The notes under the pieces are model-generated. The model was not told the origin of the DNA. It did not search any database and saw only the letters and a program-made list of their open reading frames with translations. Shown here in pieces: positions 1-10,313 of a stretch of 64,000 nt of DNA. The position numbers and the translations under genes are program-made. This DNA is from Pseudomonadota bacterium. Its GTDB lineage: Bacteria; Pseudomonadota; Gammaproteobacteria; Xanthomonadales; Xanthomonadaceae. The stretch lies in the NCBI GenBank assembly GCA_018242365.1, contig JAFECB010000023.1:62001-126000 (forward strand), in the 5' to 3' direction. Position 1 is the first letter of the stretch; every line of letters starts with the position of its first letter.

Positions 1-1027
1 TCGAGATGAAGCTTTGCAAGGTCACCCACAGCGAGATGCCGAAGGCGAGATAGCCGGAGAAATGCCGCTTCATTTCCACGCACTTCATGCCCAGCCAGAA
101 CGCGCGCCCGGCCAGCAGCAGGTACAGGCCGATCACCACGCACACGCCGACCAGGCCCAGCTCTTCCGCCATCACCGAGAAGATGAAGTCGGTATGCGCT
201 TCGGGAAGGTAGGACAATTTCTGCACCGACGCGCCGAGGCCGACGCCGAACCATTCGCCGCGACCGATCGCCATGAGTGCGTTGCTGAGCTGGTAGCCGG
301 CGCCGAGCTGGTCCTGCCACGGATCCATGAATGACGTGACGCGGCGCATGCGGTAGGGCTCCAGCACCACCAGCGCGACCAGGCCGGGAATCAGCACCAG
401 CACCGGCAGGATCAGCCGCTTGATCGGCGCACCGCCCAGCAGCAGCATGCCGGCGGTGATGCCCAGCAGCAGCACCGAGGAGCCGAAGTCCGGCTGCACC
501 AGCAACATGCCGACCAGCAGCACCGCGACGCCAGCAGGCTTCAGCATCGCGTACCAGGTCTCGGCAACATCGTCGTTGTAGCGCTTGAGATAGCTGGCCA
601 GCCAGACGATGTAGAACACCTTCACCATCTCCACCGCCTGGAAGCTGGCGGGGCCGAGGTTGATCCAGCGCCGCGCACCGTTCACGGTCTTGCCGACGAA
701 GGGCAGCCAGACCATCGCCAGCACCACGAAGCAGGCCAGCAGCAACCACTGGCCGTATTTCTCGACTGTCTTCAGTTCCAGCCGCATGGCCAGCGCGGCC
801 ATCACCAGACCACCACTGAGGTACACCGCATGACGGCTCAGGAAGTACCACGGCCCCGCGCCCTGCCCACCGCCGGCAATCGCCGCCGAACCGATCATCA
901 CCAGGCCGAGGCAGGCGAGCGTCACCACACTGCCGAGCAGCCAGGGATCGAAGCGGCCGGTGATTTCATTGACGCGCGTGGCTTGACGGCGGCTGTCGTG
1001 GCTCGCGGTGTCGAGGGCGACGTTCAT
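1..1027 (-). CDS. ftsW: Cell division protein FtsW, lipid II polymerase (C-terminus outside window)
   Basis: SEDS-family septal peptidoglycan glycosyltransferase that works with FtsI. I translated the minus strand from the ATG at 1027. It gives 342 codons that stay open to the left edge, so the C-terminus is missing. Visible family features are a short cytoplasmic N-terminus, repeated membrane segments, the GARRWI stretch near residue 117, QPDFG near 185, and the long periplasmic loop with QLSNALMAIGRGEWFGVGLG and LPEAHTDFIF. The start overlaps the mraY stop by one base (TGATG), so translation is probably coupled. murD, which sits between mraY and ftsW in E. coli, is absent here. Confidence 0.95.
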   Translation of the reverse strand, partial: MNVALDTASHDSRRQATRVNEITGRFDPWLLGSVVTLACLGLVMIGSAAIAGGGQGAGPWYFLSRHAVYLSGGLVMAALAMRLELKTVEKYGQWLLLACFVVLAMVWLPFVGKTVNGARRWINLGPASFQAVEMVKVFYIVWLASYLKRYNDDVAETWYAMLKPAGVAVLLVGMLLVQPDFGSSVLLLGITAGMLLLGGAPIKRLILPVLVLIPGLVALVVLEPYRMRRVTSFMDPWQDQLGAGYQLSNALMAIGRGEWFGVGLGASVQKLSYLPEAHTDFIFSVMAEELGLVGVCVVIGLYLLLAGRAFWLGMKCVEMKRHFSGYLAFGISLWVTLQSFIS

Positions 1028-2112
1028 CAGCGCACCTTCAAGGTGGCAAGGCCGACCAGCACCAGCACCACGCTGATGATCCAGAAGCGCACGATCACCC
1101 GCGGTTCCGGCCAACCCTTCAGTTCGAAGTGATGGTGGATCGGCGCCATCCGGAACACGCGCTTGCCGGTGAGCTTGAAGCTCGCCACCTGGATCATCAC
1201 CGACAGGGTCTCGATCACGAAGATCCCGCCCATCAGCACCAGCACCAGTTCCTGGCGCACGATCACCGCGATCGTGCCGAGCACGGCGCCCAGCGCCAGC
1301 GCGCCGATATCGCCCATGAACACCATCGCCGGATAGGTGTTGAACCAGAGGAAGCCGAGGCCGGCACCGGCAATCGCGCCGCAGATGATGACCAGCTCAC
1401 CGGCCCCCGGCACTTTCGGGATCTGCAGGTAGGTGGCAAATGTTGCATGGCCGGAGGCGTAAGCAAACACGCCCAACGCGCAGGCGACCAGCACCGTCGG
1501 CATGATCGCAAGGCCATCGAGGCCATCGGTCAGATTGACTGCATTGGAGAAACCGACGATCCAGAAATAGGCAATCGCGACGAAACCCAGGCCTGCCATC
1601 GGCAAGGCGATCGACTTGAACAGCGGCACGTAGAAGGTGGTCGCCGCCGGCACATCGGCGAAGGCGTACAGGTAGACGCCGGCGGCCAGCCCCAGCAGCG
1701 ATTGCAAGGCGTACTTGGTGCGCGAGCGCATGCCATTGGGGTCGCGTTTGACGATCTTGATCCAGTCGTCGGCCCAACCGATCGCGCCGAAGCCCAGCAT
1801 CACCACCAGCACCACCCACACATACTTGTTGCGCAGATCGCCCCACAGCAGCACCGACACCGCCACCGTCAGCAGGATCAACGAGCCGCCCATGGTCGGC
1901 GTACCGGCCTTGGAAAAATGCGACTTCGGGCCATCGCTGCGGATCGGCTGGCCGCCCTTGAGCTGGGCGAGCTGGCGGATCATCCGCGGCCCCCACCACA
2001 GCGACAGCACGAGTGCGGTCAGCGACGAGAGAATGGCGCGGAAGGTGAGGTAGTTGAACAGCCCGAAGTGGCGCTGCAAGGTCTCCAGCCAGCGGGTGAG
2101 CTCAAGCAGCAT
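1027..2112 (-). CDS. mraY: Phospho-N-acetylmuramoyl-pentapeptide-transferase
   Basis: Integral membrane enzyme that moves phospho-MurNAc-pentapeptide from UDP to undecaprenyl phosphate, giving lipid I. The 361 residues match the family's usual length. The catalytic DDW (GWADDWIKI) lies near residue 115, [10 protein letters not shown] near 195, [11 protein letters not shown] near 265, and the signature [11 protein letters not shown] near the C-terminus. About ten hydrophobic segments are visible. The start overlaps the end of murF by 11 bp, and the stop shares one base with the ftsW start. It belongs to the dcw operon. Confidence 0.98.
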   Translation of the reverse strand: MLLELTRWLETLQRHFGLFNYLTFRAILSSLTALVLSLWWGPRMIRQLAQLKGGQPIRSDGPKSHFSKAGTPTMGGSLILLTVAVSVLLWGDLRNKYVWVVLVVMLGFGAIGWADDWIKIVKRDPNGMRSRTKYALQSLLGLAAGVYLYAFADVPAATTFYVPLFKSIALPMAGLGFVAIAYFWIVGFSNAVNLTDGLDGLAIMPTVLVACALGVFAYASGHATFATYLQIPKVPGAGELVIICGAIAGAGLGFLWFNTYPAMVFMGDIGALALGAVLGTIAVIVRQELVLVLMGGIFVIETLSVMIQVASFKLTGKRVFRMAPIHHHFELKGWPEPRVIVRFWIISVVLVLVGLATLKVR

Positions 2113-3514
2113 TGGTCGTCTCCTTGCCGCTTCCGGCGTCGCGCTGCAGCAGCGCGGTCACGATCTTGTCCATCGCACTGCCGCGCGAGCCCTTGACCAG
2201 GATCGTGAGCGCGAGCGGGTGCGTGGCACCGGTTTCGGCGTCGTGCAGGTCTGACATCAGGGTCGATGCCAGATCGGCGTGGTTGTCGAAAACGCAGGCA
2301 CCGGCACCGAATGCGGCGACCGCGTGCGCACTCAGCGCACCCAATGCATACAGCCGGGTGACGCCGGCCGCCTGCGCCTGCGCGCCTGCATCGGCATGCA
2401 GAGCCTCCGTCTGCGCACCCAGTTCGCGCATGTCTCCCAGCACCAGCCAACGCGCGCCTGCCGCACTGCACAGCACATGGATCGCCGCCGTGGTCGAGCC
2501 GGGATTTGCGTTGTAGCTGTCATCGATCAGCACCGCACCACTGGCGAGCCGATGTGTCACCAAGCGCCCCGCCACCGGCGCGGATTTCTCCAGCCCGGCG
2601 CGGATCTGATCGAGCCTGGCACCCACCGCCAGCGCCATCGTCGCTGCGGCCAGCGCATTGCGGACGTTATGCAGGCCCGGCAAGGGCAGATCGATGCCGA
2701 TCTCGCCCGCTTGCGTGACCAGCACGAACTGCGAACCCGCAAGCCCGGCGCGCACGTCGCGTGCGCTCACATCGGCTGGCGCATCCAACCCGAAACGCAG
2801 CACGCGCCGGTCTTGCGCGCGCTCGATGAAGGACAGTGCGAACGCGTCGTCGGCATTGACCACGGCAACACCATCCACAGGCAAGGCCTCATAGATCGCG
2901 CCCTTGGTCTCGGCCACACCCTGCAGGCTGCCCATGCGTTCCAGATGAGCGGCGGCGACGTTGTTGACCAGGGCCACCGTCGGCGGCGCGATCGCGGTGA
3001 GATAAGCAATGTCGCCGGGCTTGCCTGCACCCATCTCGTAGACCGCGTAGTGCGCATCGTCCGGTGCCGCAAGCACCGCCAGCGGCAGACCGATTTCATT
3101 GTTGCGGTTGCCGGGATTCGCGTAGGCGGCACCCAACTCACCCAGAATCGCATGCAGCAGGGTTTTGACCGTCGTCTTGCCATTGCTGCCGGTCACCGCC
3201 AGCACGCGGGTCACGCGCTCGCGCTGCACCGCAGCGGCAAATTCGCCCAAGGCGCGCTCGGTGTTTTCGACCACCACTTGCGGGATCGCGGCATCGACCT
3301 CGCGCGCCACCAGCGCGGCCACGCAGCCACCGGCGGCGGCAGCGGCCACATGCGCATGCCCGTCGAAGGTTTCGCCCTTGAGCGCGACGAACAGCGACGC
3401 CCCGCCCTGCGGCAGAGCGCGCGTGTCGGTTGCCACTGCATCAATCGAACGATCCACACCGACCAAGCGACCGTCGGTCGCCTGCGCAATCCACGAGAGC
3501 AGGCGCGGCGTCAT
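2102..3514 (-). CDS. murF: UDP-N-acetylmuramoyl-tripeptide--D-alanyl-D-alanine ligase
   Basis: Cytoplasmic Mur ligase that adds D-Ala-D-Ala to UDP-MurNAc-tripeptide. The 470 residues show the three-domain Mur ligase layout: an N-terminal UDP-binding domain, the ATP P-loop GSNGKTT at residues 109-115, the NRNNEIG motif just after it, and a C-terminal domain with DDSYNANP. Its ATG overlaps the murE stop as ATGA, and its end overlaps the mraY start. This tight coupling is typical of dcw genes made in fixed ratio. Confidence 0.97.
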   Translation of the reverse strand: MTPRLLSWIAQATDGRLVGVDRSIDAVATDTRALPQGGASLFVALKGETFDGHAHVAAAAAGGCVAALVAREVDAAIPQVVVENTERALGEFAAAVQRERVTRVLAVTGSNGKTTVKTLLHAILGELGAAYANPGNRNNEIGLPLAVLAAPDDAHYAVYEMGAGKPGDIAYLTAIAPPTVALVNNVAAAHLERMGSLQGVAETKGAIYEALPVDGVAVVNADDAFALSFIERAQDRRVLRFGLDAPADVSARDVRAGLAGSQFVLVTQAGEIGIDLPLPGLHNVRNALAAATMALAVGARLDQIRAGLEKSAPVAGRLVTHRLASGAVLIDDSYNANPGSTTAAIHVLCSAAGARWLVLGDMRELGAQTEALHADAGAQAQAAGVTRLYALGALSAHAVAAFGAGACVFDNHADLASTLMSDLHDAETGATHPLALTILVKGSRGSAMDKIVTALLQRDAGSGKETTNAA

Positions 3515-5028
3515 GCGTGCCTCCGCAGGCAGTCGCGTGCCACCAGCGCATCTTCGAACGGGTGCTTGACGCCGTTCACGTCCTGATACGGCTCGTGACC
3601 CTTGCCGGCGATCAACACCACGTCATCGGCACCGGCATCGGCAATGGCCTTGGCAATGGCCGCTGCGCGGTCACGCTGCACCAGCACGCGCGCGGGATCG
3701 ACGAAGCCCGCCAGAATGTCGGCGACGATGGCATCGCCATCTTCATGGCGCGGGTTGTCATCGGTGACGATCACGCGATCCGCGAGGCGCTGCGCGATCG
3801 CCGCCATCTGCGGCCGCTTGCCGGTATCGCGCTCGCCGCCACAACCGAACACGCAGCTCAGCGTACCCACCGTATGTGCGCGCAACGAGGCCAGCGCCTG
3901 CTCCAGCGCGTCCGGCGTGTGCGCGTAATCCACCACCACCAGCGGCAGGCCCACACCGTTATCGGACACGCCGCCGCCGAGGCGGTTCATGCGACCATCC
4001 ACCGGCGACAGCTCCGACAAGGTCTGCGCGATCAGCGCCGGGGCCATGCCCATCGCGAACAAGGTCGTCGCCACGCCCAGCAGATTATCGACATTGAAAC
4101 GGCCGAGCAGCGGCGAGCGCACCGGATGCGCCTGGCCACCGGCGTGCAGCATGAAGGCGATCCCGGCACCATCGAGCACCAGCGCTTCCGCACTCACCGC
4201 CGCACCGCTGGCACCGCGCGAGCTGAACCCGAGTGCACGCACCTTGCCGGCCACCGCGTCGAACAATTCGCGCCCGAAGGCATCGTCGAGATTCACCGCC
4301 GCGGCGCGCAGGCCCGGCATGTGGAACAGCTTGGCCTTGGCCGCACCGTAAGCCGCCATGTCGCCGTGGTAATCGAGGTGATCGCGGGTCAGGTTGGTGA
4401 ACACCGCAACGTCGAAGTGCACGCCATCGACGCGGCCCTGGTCGAGCGCATGCGAAGACACTTCCATCGCCACCGCCGCCGCGCCCTGATCGCGCAATTC
4501 CGCGAGCAGGGAATGCAGGCGCAATACCAGCGGTGTGGTGAACCCGGTCGGCACCGCGTTCGGCCAGATGCCGGCACCGAGCGTGCCGATGGTGCCGACC
4601 TGCTGCCCGCGCAACGTCCACGCCTGCGCCAGCAATTGCACGGTCGAGGTTTTGCCATTGGTGCCGGTGACGCCCACCATCGCCATCGCGGCACTGGGGT
4701 GACCGTGGAAGCGATCCGCCAGCTCGCCGAGTTTGGCCTGCAGGCCGGGAACCGCGATTGCACCGGCCGGCACGACCACGTCGTCAGGTGCCGGCGGCTC
4801 GAACAGGATCGCCACCGCGCCCGCATCGACCGCCTGCTGCACGAAATGCATGCCATGACTGGAGGGCACTTCCTGTCGCGCCGGCAGCATCGCCACGAAG
4901 GCATTGCCTGGCTTGACCTCGCGGCTGTCCTGCACCAGCCCGGTGATCGCCAGATCGTTGCGGGCCAAGTCGGCCGACAAACCTTCCAGCTCGGGCAGCA
5001 ATTCGTGCAACAGCATGCTGCGGGTCAT
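3511..5028 (-). CDS. murE: UDP-MurNAc-L-Ala-D-Glu:meso-diaminopimelate ligase
   Basis: Adds the third stem-peptide residue. I chose the ATG at 5028 ([16 protein letters not shown]), giving 505 residues. It forms an ATGA overlap with the ftsI stop and matches family N-termini, whereas the frame stays open 33 codons further upstream in sequence that belongs to ftsI. The ATP loop GTNGKTS is at residues 122-128. DNPR at 424-427 is the signature of meso-diaminopimelate specificity (family knowledge), so the wall is the usual Gram-negative A1-gamma type (inference). Confidence 0.97.
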   Translation of the reverse strand: MTRSMLLHELLPELEGLSADLARNDLAITGLVQDSREVKPGNAFVAMLPARQEVPSSHGMHFVQQAVDAGAVAILFEPPAPDDVVVPAGAIAVPGLQAKLGELADRFHGHPSAAMAMVGVTGTNGKTSTVQLLAQAWTLRGQQVGTIGTLGAGIWPNAVPTGFTTPLVLRLHSLLAELRDQGAAAVAMEVSSHALDQGRVDGVHFDVAVFTNLTRDHLDYHGDMAAYGAAKAKLFHMPGLRAAAVNLDDAFGRELFDAVAGKVRALGFSSRGASGAAVSAEALVLDGAGIAFMLHAGGQAHPVRSPLLGRFNVDNLLGVATTLFAMGMAPALIAQTLSELSPVDGRMNRLGGGVSDNGVGLPLVVVDYAHTPDALEQALASLRAHTVGTLSCVFGCGGERDTGKRPQMAAIAQRLADRVIVTDDNPRHEDGDAIVADILAGFVDPARVLVQRDRAAAIAKAIADAGADDVVLIAGKGHEPYQDVNGVKHPFEDALVARDCLRRHA

Positions 5029-6866
5029 GGCGCCCTCCCCGCGGTCGCGGCGGCAGGCGCAGGCGGCGTGGTGCGACCCAGTGCACGCTCGCGCTTGGCC
5101 TCGGCTTCGGCCTGCACCGCCAGCCATGCATCGAGATTGTCGGGCGGCACGTCCATCAAGCGCAGCGCACCTTCCATCACGTTATGGAAGACCGGTGCCG
5201 CCACCTTGCCACCGTTGTAGGTGCCACGCGCCGGATCGAGGTCATTGACCGCCACCACCATCGCGAAGCGCGGATTGTTGACAGGTACCAGGCCGGCGAA
5301 ATAGCCGATGTAGCGGCGCGAATAGCCGCCAGCACTGGCCTTGCGCGAGGTGCCGGTCTTGCCGGCCACGTGATAGCCGAGGATCGCGGCACGGGTGGCC
5401 GTCCCGCCGGTTTCGGTGACGGTCTGCATCATCTTCAGGACTTCAGCGGCGATCTTCGGATCGAGCACGCGGCGCGGCGGCTTGTCCTCGCCCTTCACGA
5501 AGCTGGGCTCGTGCAGCAGGCCGCCATTGCCGAGCGCCGCGTAGGCCGTTGCTATTTGTAGTGGCGTCACCGAGATGCCGTAGCCATAGCTCATGGTCTG
5601 CTTGGTGGTACCGCTCCAGCGATCCGGCTGCGGGAACAGGCCCGACGCTTCGCCGGGGAAGCCGCTGTCGGTACTGCTGCCGTAGCCGAAACGGCGCAGG
5701 AAGCCGTTGAACTGGGCGTCGGTCAGCCGCCGCACGATCAGCGCGGCTCCGACGTTGGAGCTCTTGCGGATCACGCCGGTGGTGTCGAGCACGCCGTAGT
5801 TGTGGGTGTCGGTGGTCCAGTACCTGCCGTTCGGGATTCGGCCGGGGCTGGTGTTGAACAGGGTGTCCGGGGTGATCACGCCGGCTTCCAGCGCCGCCGC
5901 CACGGTCAGCGGCTTCATCGTCGAGCCGGGTTCCAGCAGGTCGGTGACGGCGCGATTGCGATGGGCATCGGTGGGCGCACTGCCGACTGCATTCGGATTG
6001 AACGTCGGCAGATTGACCATCGCCAGGATTTCGCCGGTATGCACATCCAGCACCACCGCCGAGCCGCTGCTGGCACCGGTTTCGGTGATGGCATTGCGCA
6101 GTTCGCGCTGGGCCAGATACTGGATGCGACGATCAATGCTCAGGGCCAGGTCACGCCCCGGCTGCGCTGCGCGCACCAGATCGACGTTCTCGACGATGCG
6201 GCCACGACGATCACGGATGACGCGCTTGACGCCGGGCTTGCCGTTCAACCAGTCGTCGAAGGCCAGCTCCAGTCCTTCCTGGCCACGGTCATCGACATTG
6301 GTGAAGCCGAGGATGTGCGCCATCGCCTCACCCTGCGGGTAGAAGCGACGGTATTCGCGCTGACTGAACACACCGGGGATATCGAGCGCAATGATCTTCG
6401 CCGCCTCGTCCGGATTCATCCGCCGCTTGAGGTAGACGAATTCCTTGTCGGCACGCGCGCTCAGGCGTTCGGCCAATTCTTCGCGCGGAATGCCCAGGGC
6501 ATCGGCCAATTGCGGCAGGCGATCCGGTGCGCGCAGCAATTCCTTCGGATTGGCCCAAATGGATTCCACCGGCGAGGAAATCGCCAGCGGCTCGCCATTG
6601 CGGTCGGTGATCATGCCGCGCGAGGCGACGATCGGGATTTCGCGGACGAAGCGCGCATCGCCCTGTTGCTGGTAGAAGGCGTGGTTGATGACCTGCAGAT
6701 CCAGCGCACGCGCCAGCAAGGCCGCCGAGCCAAGCGTCATGAAGCCGACAACCAGCAACAAGCGCTTGCGCAGATCGAAGTTCGAACGCACTCGCGCACG
6801 CACGCTGCGATCACGACGGTCGCCGCCCCCCAGCCAACTCGGGCGCTTGCCGAAATGCTGCATCAT
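5025..6866 (-). CDS. ftsI: Penicillin-binding protein 3, septal transpeptidase FtsI
   Basis: Monofunctional class B PBP that crosslinks septal peptidoglycan as FtsW's partner. In 613 residues there is a basic cytoplasmic tail, one membrane segment at about 35-55, a pedestal domain starting with [13 protein letters not shown] (83-95), and a transpeptidase domain. The active-site motifs are S315-T-M-K318, S369-S-N371 and K503-T-G-T506. The start forms an ATGA overlap with the ftsL stop. Two adjacent Met codons start the frame; I kept the first because it gives that overlap. Confidence 0.98.
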   Translation of the reverse strand: MMQHFGKRPSWLGGGDRRDRSVRARVRSNFDLRKRLLLVVGFMTLGSAALLARALDLQVINHAFYQQQGDARFVREIPIVASRGMITDRNGEPLAISSPVESIWANPKELLRAPDRLPQLADALGIPREELAERLSARADKEFVYLKRRMNPDEAAKIIALDIPGVFSQREYRRFYPQGEAMAHILGFTNVDDRGQEGLELAFDDWLNGKPGVKRVIRDRRGRIVENVDLVRAAQPGRDLALSIDRRIQYLAQRELRNAITETGASSGSAVVLDVHTGEILAMVNLPTFNPNAVGSAPTDAHRNRAVTDLLEPGSTMKPLTVAAALEAGVITPDTLFNTSPGRIPNGRYWTTDTHNYGVLDTTGVIRKSSNVGAALIVRRLTDAQFNGFLRRFGYGSSTDSGFPGEASGLFPQPDRWSGTTKQTMSYGYGISVTPLQIATAYAALGNGGLLHEPSFVKGEDKPPRRVLDPKIAAEVLKMMQTVTETGGTATRAAILGYHVAGKTGTSRKASAGGYSRRYIGYFAGLVPVNNPRFAMVVAVNDLDPARGTYNGGKVAAPVFHNVMEGALRLMDVPPDNLDAWLAVQAEAEAKRERALGRTTPPAPAAATAGRAP

Positions 6867-7129
6867 CGGCGCAGCACCACGGTGTCTTCGGCGGGCGGCG
6901 CAACCATGCCCAGGCGCGTGGTCGCCACCTGATTGACGCGACCACTCTCGGCCCAGGTCGCCTGCTCGATCTGCAGGCGGCCGAATTCGATGTTCAGGTC
7001 ATCGCGCGCCTTCTCCAGCCGGGTCAGCTGGATGAACGACTGCCGATGCTCGTGGCGATCGCGGACGATCAACAGCGCGGTGGCCACATTGGCCAGCACC
7101 AGCACCGTCAGGATCAGGTTGCGCATCAT
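6863..7129 (-). CDS. ftsL: Cell division protein FtsL
   Basis: Small bitopic protein of 88 residues that, in the known division machine, joins FtsB and FtsQ and helps activate FtsWI. It has a hydrophobic segment at residues 4-22, then a charged stretch with heptad character ([19 protein letters not shown]) that fits a short periplasmic coiled coil. Sequence is poorly conserved in this family, so the call rests on size, topology and position between rsmH and ftsI. It has four-base overlaps at both ends. Confidence 0.9.
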   Translation of the reverse strand: MMRNLILTVLVLANVATALLIVRDRHEHRQSFIQLTRLEKARDDLNIEFGRLQIEQATWAESGRVNQVATTRLGMVAPPAEDTVVLRR

Positions 7130-8088
7130 GCGGCCGTCCCCCGCGCGGCGGCCGGCAGCTTGCTGGCCACCCGCAACACCGCGCTGCGCGCGCGCGGATT
7201 GATCGCAAGCTCCGCCTCACCCGCCTTTTGCGCGCCACCGATCAAGGCCAGCACCGGCGTGAACGCGACTTCGACCGGCATCCGCCGATTCGCCGGCGGA
7301 GCCTTGGCATGCCGGGCCATGAATTGCTTGACGATGCGGTCTTCCAGCGAGTGGAAGCTGATCACCGCCAATCGACCTTCAGGCTTCAGCCGTGCCAGCG
7401 CCGCGTCGAGGCCGATTTCGAGATCAGCCAACTCGCGATTGATGTGGATGCGGATGGCCTGGAAGCTGCGCGTGGCCGGATGGGTCTTGCTGGCGCCGCG
7501 TGGCAGCACCGAGGCGATCAGGTTGGCGAGCTGGGCGGTACGCTGCAGCGGCGTTCCCGCGCGCTGCGCGACGATGGCACGCGCGATCCGGCGACTCTGG
7601 CGTTCCTCGCCATAGGTCCACAACACATCGGCAATCTCTTTTTCCGACGCACGTTGCAACCAGTCGGCAGCGCTCTCACCGGCCTGAGGATCCATGCGCA
7701 TGTCGAGCGGGCCGTCCTTGGCAAACGAGAACCCGCGCTCGGCCACATCCAGCTGCGGCGAAGACACGCCCAGATCCAGCAGCACGCCATCCAGCCCTTC
7801 GGACGTGGCTGCCCAGTCGGCAAGGCCGGCGAAGCTGCCGCGATGCCATTGCAGGCGCGCGTCGGCGTCGGCCATCCGGGTGGCCACCGCGATCGCTTCC
7901 GGGTCCTTGTCCATCACCAACAACCGCCCCTTTGCGCCCAGCCGCTGCAGGATCCCGCCGGCATGTCCGCCGCGCCCGAAGGTGCCGTCCAGATAGCTGC
8001 CGTCCTGTTTCACCGCCAGACCGTCCATGACCTCCGCGAACATCACCGGCAGGTGGGCGGACGTGGCGTCCGCGCCACCGCCGCTCAT
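7126..8088 (-). CDS. rsmH: 16S rRNA (cytosine-1402-N4)-methyltransferase RsmH
   Basis: SAM-dependent methyltransferase (old name MraW) acting on C1402 of 16S rRNA. The 320 residues include [15 protein letters not shown] at the N-terminus, the SAM loop [11 protein letters not shown] around 33-43, [10 protein letters not shown] and RGFSF in the middle, and [14 protein letters not shown] in the C-terminal third. RsmI, which acts on the 2'-oxygen of the same nucleotide, is encoded at 11.6-12.4 kb. The start overlaps the mraZ stop by four bases. Confidence 0.98.
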   Translation of the reverse strand: MSGGGADATSAHLPVMFAEVMDGLAVKQDGSYLDGTFGRGGHAGGILQRLGAKGRLLVMDKDPEAIAVATRMADADARLQWHRGSFAGLADWAATSEGLDGVLLDLGVSSPQLDVAERGFSFAKDGPLDMRMDPQAGESAADWLQRASEKEIADVLWTYGEERQSRRIARAIVAQRAGTPLQRTAQLANLIASVLPRGASKTHPATRSFQAIRIHINRELADLEIGLDAALARLKPEGRLAVISFHSLEDRIVKQFMARHAKAPPANRRMPVEVAFTPVLALIGGAQKAGEAELAINPRARSAVLRVASKLPAAARGTAA

Positions 8089-8531
8089 GGATTGAAGCCC
8101 TCGAGCTCGTCCCCCAGGTCCTCATCCCCCAGCGCCTGCTGGGCGAGGGCCATGTGGTCGGCCTCGCTCATCAGCTGGAATTTGTCGCCCATCCCCACCA
8201 GCACCGCGCGGCGGTCGATGCCGGCCACCTTGCGGTGGCTGGCAGGAATCGAAATGCGCCCATTGCCATCCAACTCGACGATCTCGGCCGCACCCACCAG
8301 CTTCAGCTGCAGGACACGGTGCGCGCGCTTGGTCTTGGACAGCGCATTGACGCGATCACGCACCGGCTCCCAGGCCGGGTACGGGTAGATGTAGAGGCCG
8401 GTGCTTTCGAAGGCGTCATAGGTGATGACCAGGCGGTTCCCGCACGTAGACGCGACTTGCTCACGGAAGGCGGTCGGGATCGCCAGCCGGCCCTTGTCGT
8501 CGATGGTGATGGCGATTTCGCCCTGAAACAT
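8085..8531 (-). CDS. mraZ: Transcriptional regulator MraZ
   Basis: AbrB-fold DNA-binding protein and first gene of the dcw operon; in E. coli it represses its own operon. The 148 residues hold two copies of the family motif, [13 protein letters not shown] near residue 11 and [13 protein letters not shown] near 95. The upstream region carries a good promoter and four G-rich boxes every 10 bp (separate entries), which fits autoregulation. The Shine-Dalgarno sequence before the ATG is weak. Its stop overlaps rsmH by four bases. Confidence 0.97.
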   Translation of the reverse strand: MFQGEIAITIDDKGRLAIPTAFREQVASTCGNRLVITYDAFESTGLYIYPYPAWEPVRDRVNALSKTKRAHRVLQLKLVGAAEIVELDGNGRISIPASHRKVAGIDRRAVLVGMGDKFQLMSEADHMALAQQALGDEDLGDELEGFNP

Positions 8532-8588
8532 GCTGCCCAGTCGTCCCGGTTCGGTCGATGCTCGCGCGTCGGATCATGCGACGGAAAA

Positions 8589-8623
8589 CCACAAATTCCC
8601 CGGCTTTCCCACATATCTCCACA
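8589..8623 (-). promoter_or_regulatory. MraZ-type operator: four boxes at 10-bp spacing
   Basis: On the minus strand, TGTGG at 8623-8619, TGTGG at 8613-8609, CCGGG at 8603-8599 and TGTGG at 8593-8589 are each separated by exactly five bases. MraZ is known to bind direct repeats of a G-rich pentamer with five-base spacers upstream of mraZ. The array overlaps the proposed -10 and start point, where a bound protein would block transcription. Confidence 0.8.
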
Positions 8624-8649
8624 TTAGGCAGTCGCCCAAGCACTGTCAA
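8621..8649 (-). promoter_or_regulatory. Probable promoter of the dcw operon
   Basis: On the minus strand a perfect TTGACA (8649-8644) is followed, after 17 bp, by TAATGT (8626-8621), which matches three of six -10 positions. It is about 90 bp upstream of the mraZ ATG and is the best sigma-70-like match in the interval. The boundary with the MraZ boxes supports it. Confidence 0.55.
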
Positions 8650-8718
8650 CAAGTTTCGACGCTGTTTTCTTTTGTCCGGTCAAGGACTTGCAGCAAACTT
8701 CAAGAAGTTACTCAAGGC

Positions 8719-8727
8719 TTATCCACA
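8719..8727 (+). promoter_or_regulatory. Consensus DnaA box
   Basis: TTATCCACA matches the DnaA box consensus exactly and is framed by GGC and AGCC, making a short palindrome. It lies in the 325-bp divergent gap between mraZ and the NRDE gene. Only one box was seen, so this is not an origin. The rest of the gap holds the mraZ control region and no gene. Confidence 0.5.
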
Positions 8728-8856
8728 AGCCAATGTTTCGTCTCATTTTTTGAGATTGCGCCCGATGGACCAAACCAGTCTCACTGCACGGTTGCCGGAC
8801 AACCAGCATGCTGCGCCGCACAAATGCCAGCCCCATTCAGCGCGCACAATCGCCGC

Positions 8857-9618
8857 ATGTGCCTGGTCGGATTCGCATGGAACTGCCATCCCCGTTGGCG
8901 GCTGGTCATGGCCGGCAACCGCGATGAATGGCATGCGCGACCGACCGCGGCGTTGGCCGCCTGGCGCGATGCGCCGATCCTGGCCGGACGCGACCTGCGC
9001 TCGGGTGGGACGTGGATGGGCCTGGGCCCACAGGGACGCGTCGCGGTGGTGACCAATGTCCGCGACGGCCTGCCTGCTCCCTTCGATGGCCCCTCGCGCG
9101 GTGCCCTGCCGACGAACTTCCTTGCCGGATCCGCCACGGCCGACGCCAGCGCGGAAGCACTCGCGGCCCGCGCCAATGCCTATGCGCCATTCAACCTGGT
9201 GTTGGCGGACGCCGCGTCCTGCGTCCACGTCGGCAATCATCCAGCACAGGGCATGCGGCCGATCGTACCCGGCGTGCACGCCACCTCCAATGGCCCTTTC
9301 GATGCACCCTGGCCGAAAGTGCACCGCTTGCAGACGGTTCTGCAGGATTGGGCAGGCCGCGACAACGAATCGCTGGAACCCTTGTGGGCGGCACTGGCCG
9401 ACACGCGCATCGCCACGGATTCCGAGCTGCCGGCCACCGGCATTCCGATCGAGATGGAGCGGCACCTGTCCTCGGCCTTCGTCGCAGGCCAGGACTACGG
9501 TACCCGCGCCAGCACCTTGGTACTGGTCGATCACGCAGGTCACGGCCGCATCATCGAACGCCGCTTCGGGCCGGACGCCGTGTTCCTCGGCGAAACCACG
9601 CTGGAAAGCGGCCACTGA
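8857..9618 (+). CDS. NRDE family protein (TANGO2-like)
   Basis: 253 residues starting MCLVGFAWN. The start at 8857 was chosen because Cys2 and the NRDE motif (GNRDEW near residue 21) are fixed features of this family; the frame is open further upstream but that part looks like non-coding sequence. The family is related to human TANGO2, linked to heme handling and lipid or Golgi homeostasis, and its bacterial role is not settled. It stands alone, divergent from mraZ, with rnpB 32 bp downstream. Probably cytoplasmic: no signal peptide. Confidence 0.85.
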   Translation: MCLVGFAWNCHPRWRLVMAGNRDEWHARPTAALAAWRDAPILAGRDLRSGGTWMGLGPQGRVAVVTNVRDGLPAPFDGPSRGALPTNFLAGSATADASAEALAARANAYAPFNLVLADAASCVHVGNHPAQGMRPIVPGVHATSNGPFDAPWPKVHRLQTVLQDWAGRDNESLEPLWAALADTRIATDSELPATGIPIEMERHLSSAFVAGQDYGTRASTLVLVDHAGHGRIIERRFGPDAVFLGETTLESGH

Positions 9619-9650
9619 GCTTGCCGCCACGCGCAGGCCGTACAATGGAC

Positions 9651-10021
9651 GCGACGGAGTCGGCCAGGCAATCGCGTCACCGGGCAACCGGTGCCGAGGA
9701 AAGTCCGGGCTCCACAGGGTACGGTGCCAGGTAACGCCTGGGCGGCGCGAGCCGACGGAAAGTGCAACAGAAAGATACCGCCGACGGTCCTTCGGGATGC
9801 GGGCAAGGGTGAAATGGTGCGGTAAGAGCGCACCGCGAGTCTGGCAACAGACCGGCACGGCAAACCCCACCGGGAGCAAGACCAAATAGGGAGGCGGTGA
9901 TGCGACCCGCAGAGCCTCCGGGTAGGTTGCTTGAGCGTACGGGTGACCGTGCGCCTAGAGGAATGATTGCCACGGTGCGCGAGCACCGGACAGAACCCGG
10001 CTTACCGGCCGGCTCCGTCGC
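9651..10021 (+). ncRNA. rnpB: RNase P RNA, bacterial type A
   Basis: Catalytic RNA that trims tRNA 5' ends. The universally conserved 5' core GAGGAAAGTCCGGGCTCC is at about 9697-9714, and the 3' core AGAGGAATGATTG then ACAGAACCCGGCTTA is at about 9957-10005. The ends pair: CGACGGAGTCGGCC at the start with GGCCGGCTCCGTCG at the end. A TACAAT at 9641-9646 is correctly placed as -10 for a start near 9651-9653, though the -35 is poor. Weak reading frames across it are not genes. The neighbourhood with rsmI and mraZ resembles that of pseudomonads. Confidence 0.98.
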
Positions 10022-10023
10022 CA

Positions 10024-10300
10024 GCTTCAATCGTGCTCGGCACGATTGAAGCCCCCAACGTTTGCTACGCAAACGTCGGGCCCCAGGCCTTCGCTTCCAA
10101 CCCCCCATTCGCGCCCGCTGGCGCGAATCGCCCCCCGACTCGGGGGGCCAGCTACTTCATGCGCAGCGCGATGTAGCTCCCAAAGTTTGCGCTGCAAACG
10201 CGGGCCCCGGCCCGTTGCCTCCACACCCCCATTCGCGCCTGCGGCGCGAATCGCCCCCTGACTCAGGGGGCTGATGCTCGGCACACGTAAAGCTCCCAAG
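10024..10300. repeat. Tandem array of hairpin modules behind rnpB
   Basis: Two units of about 121-126 bp (about 10024-10150 and 10151-10271) and the start of a third. Each unit holds, in order, a stem ending in AGC (the first is a perfect 13-bp stem, arms 10024-10036 and 10040-10052), a stem of type GTTTGC/GCAAAC followed by CGGGCCCC, a stem ATTCGCGC/GCGCGAAT, and a C-run/G-run stem around GACTC. The units differ in sequence but keep pairing. It fills the convergent gap between rnpB and the DUF1801 gene and may end both transcripts; no T-run follows. No gene is seen here. Confidence 0.75.
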
Positions 10301-10313
10301 GCGTGAGCAGCGC

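Noticed and set aside
3430..5220. 596-codon open frame opposite murE
   Set aside because: Shadow of murE/murF, with no motif and the same His/Arg-rich bias as other antisense frames in this window.
8719..8727. Replication origin near the DnaA box
   Set aside because: Only one box, no AT-rich unwinding stretch, and none of dnaA, dnaN, recF or gyrB nearby.
9677..10108. Open frames across the RNase P RNA
   Set aside because: The conserved RNA core explains this region fully.
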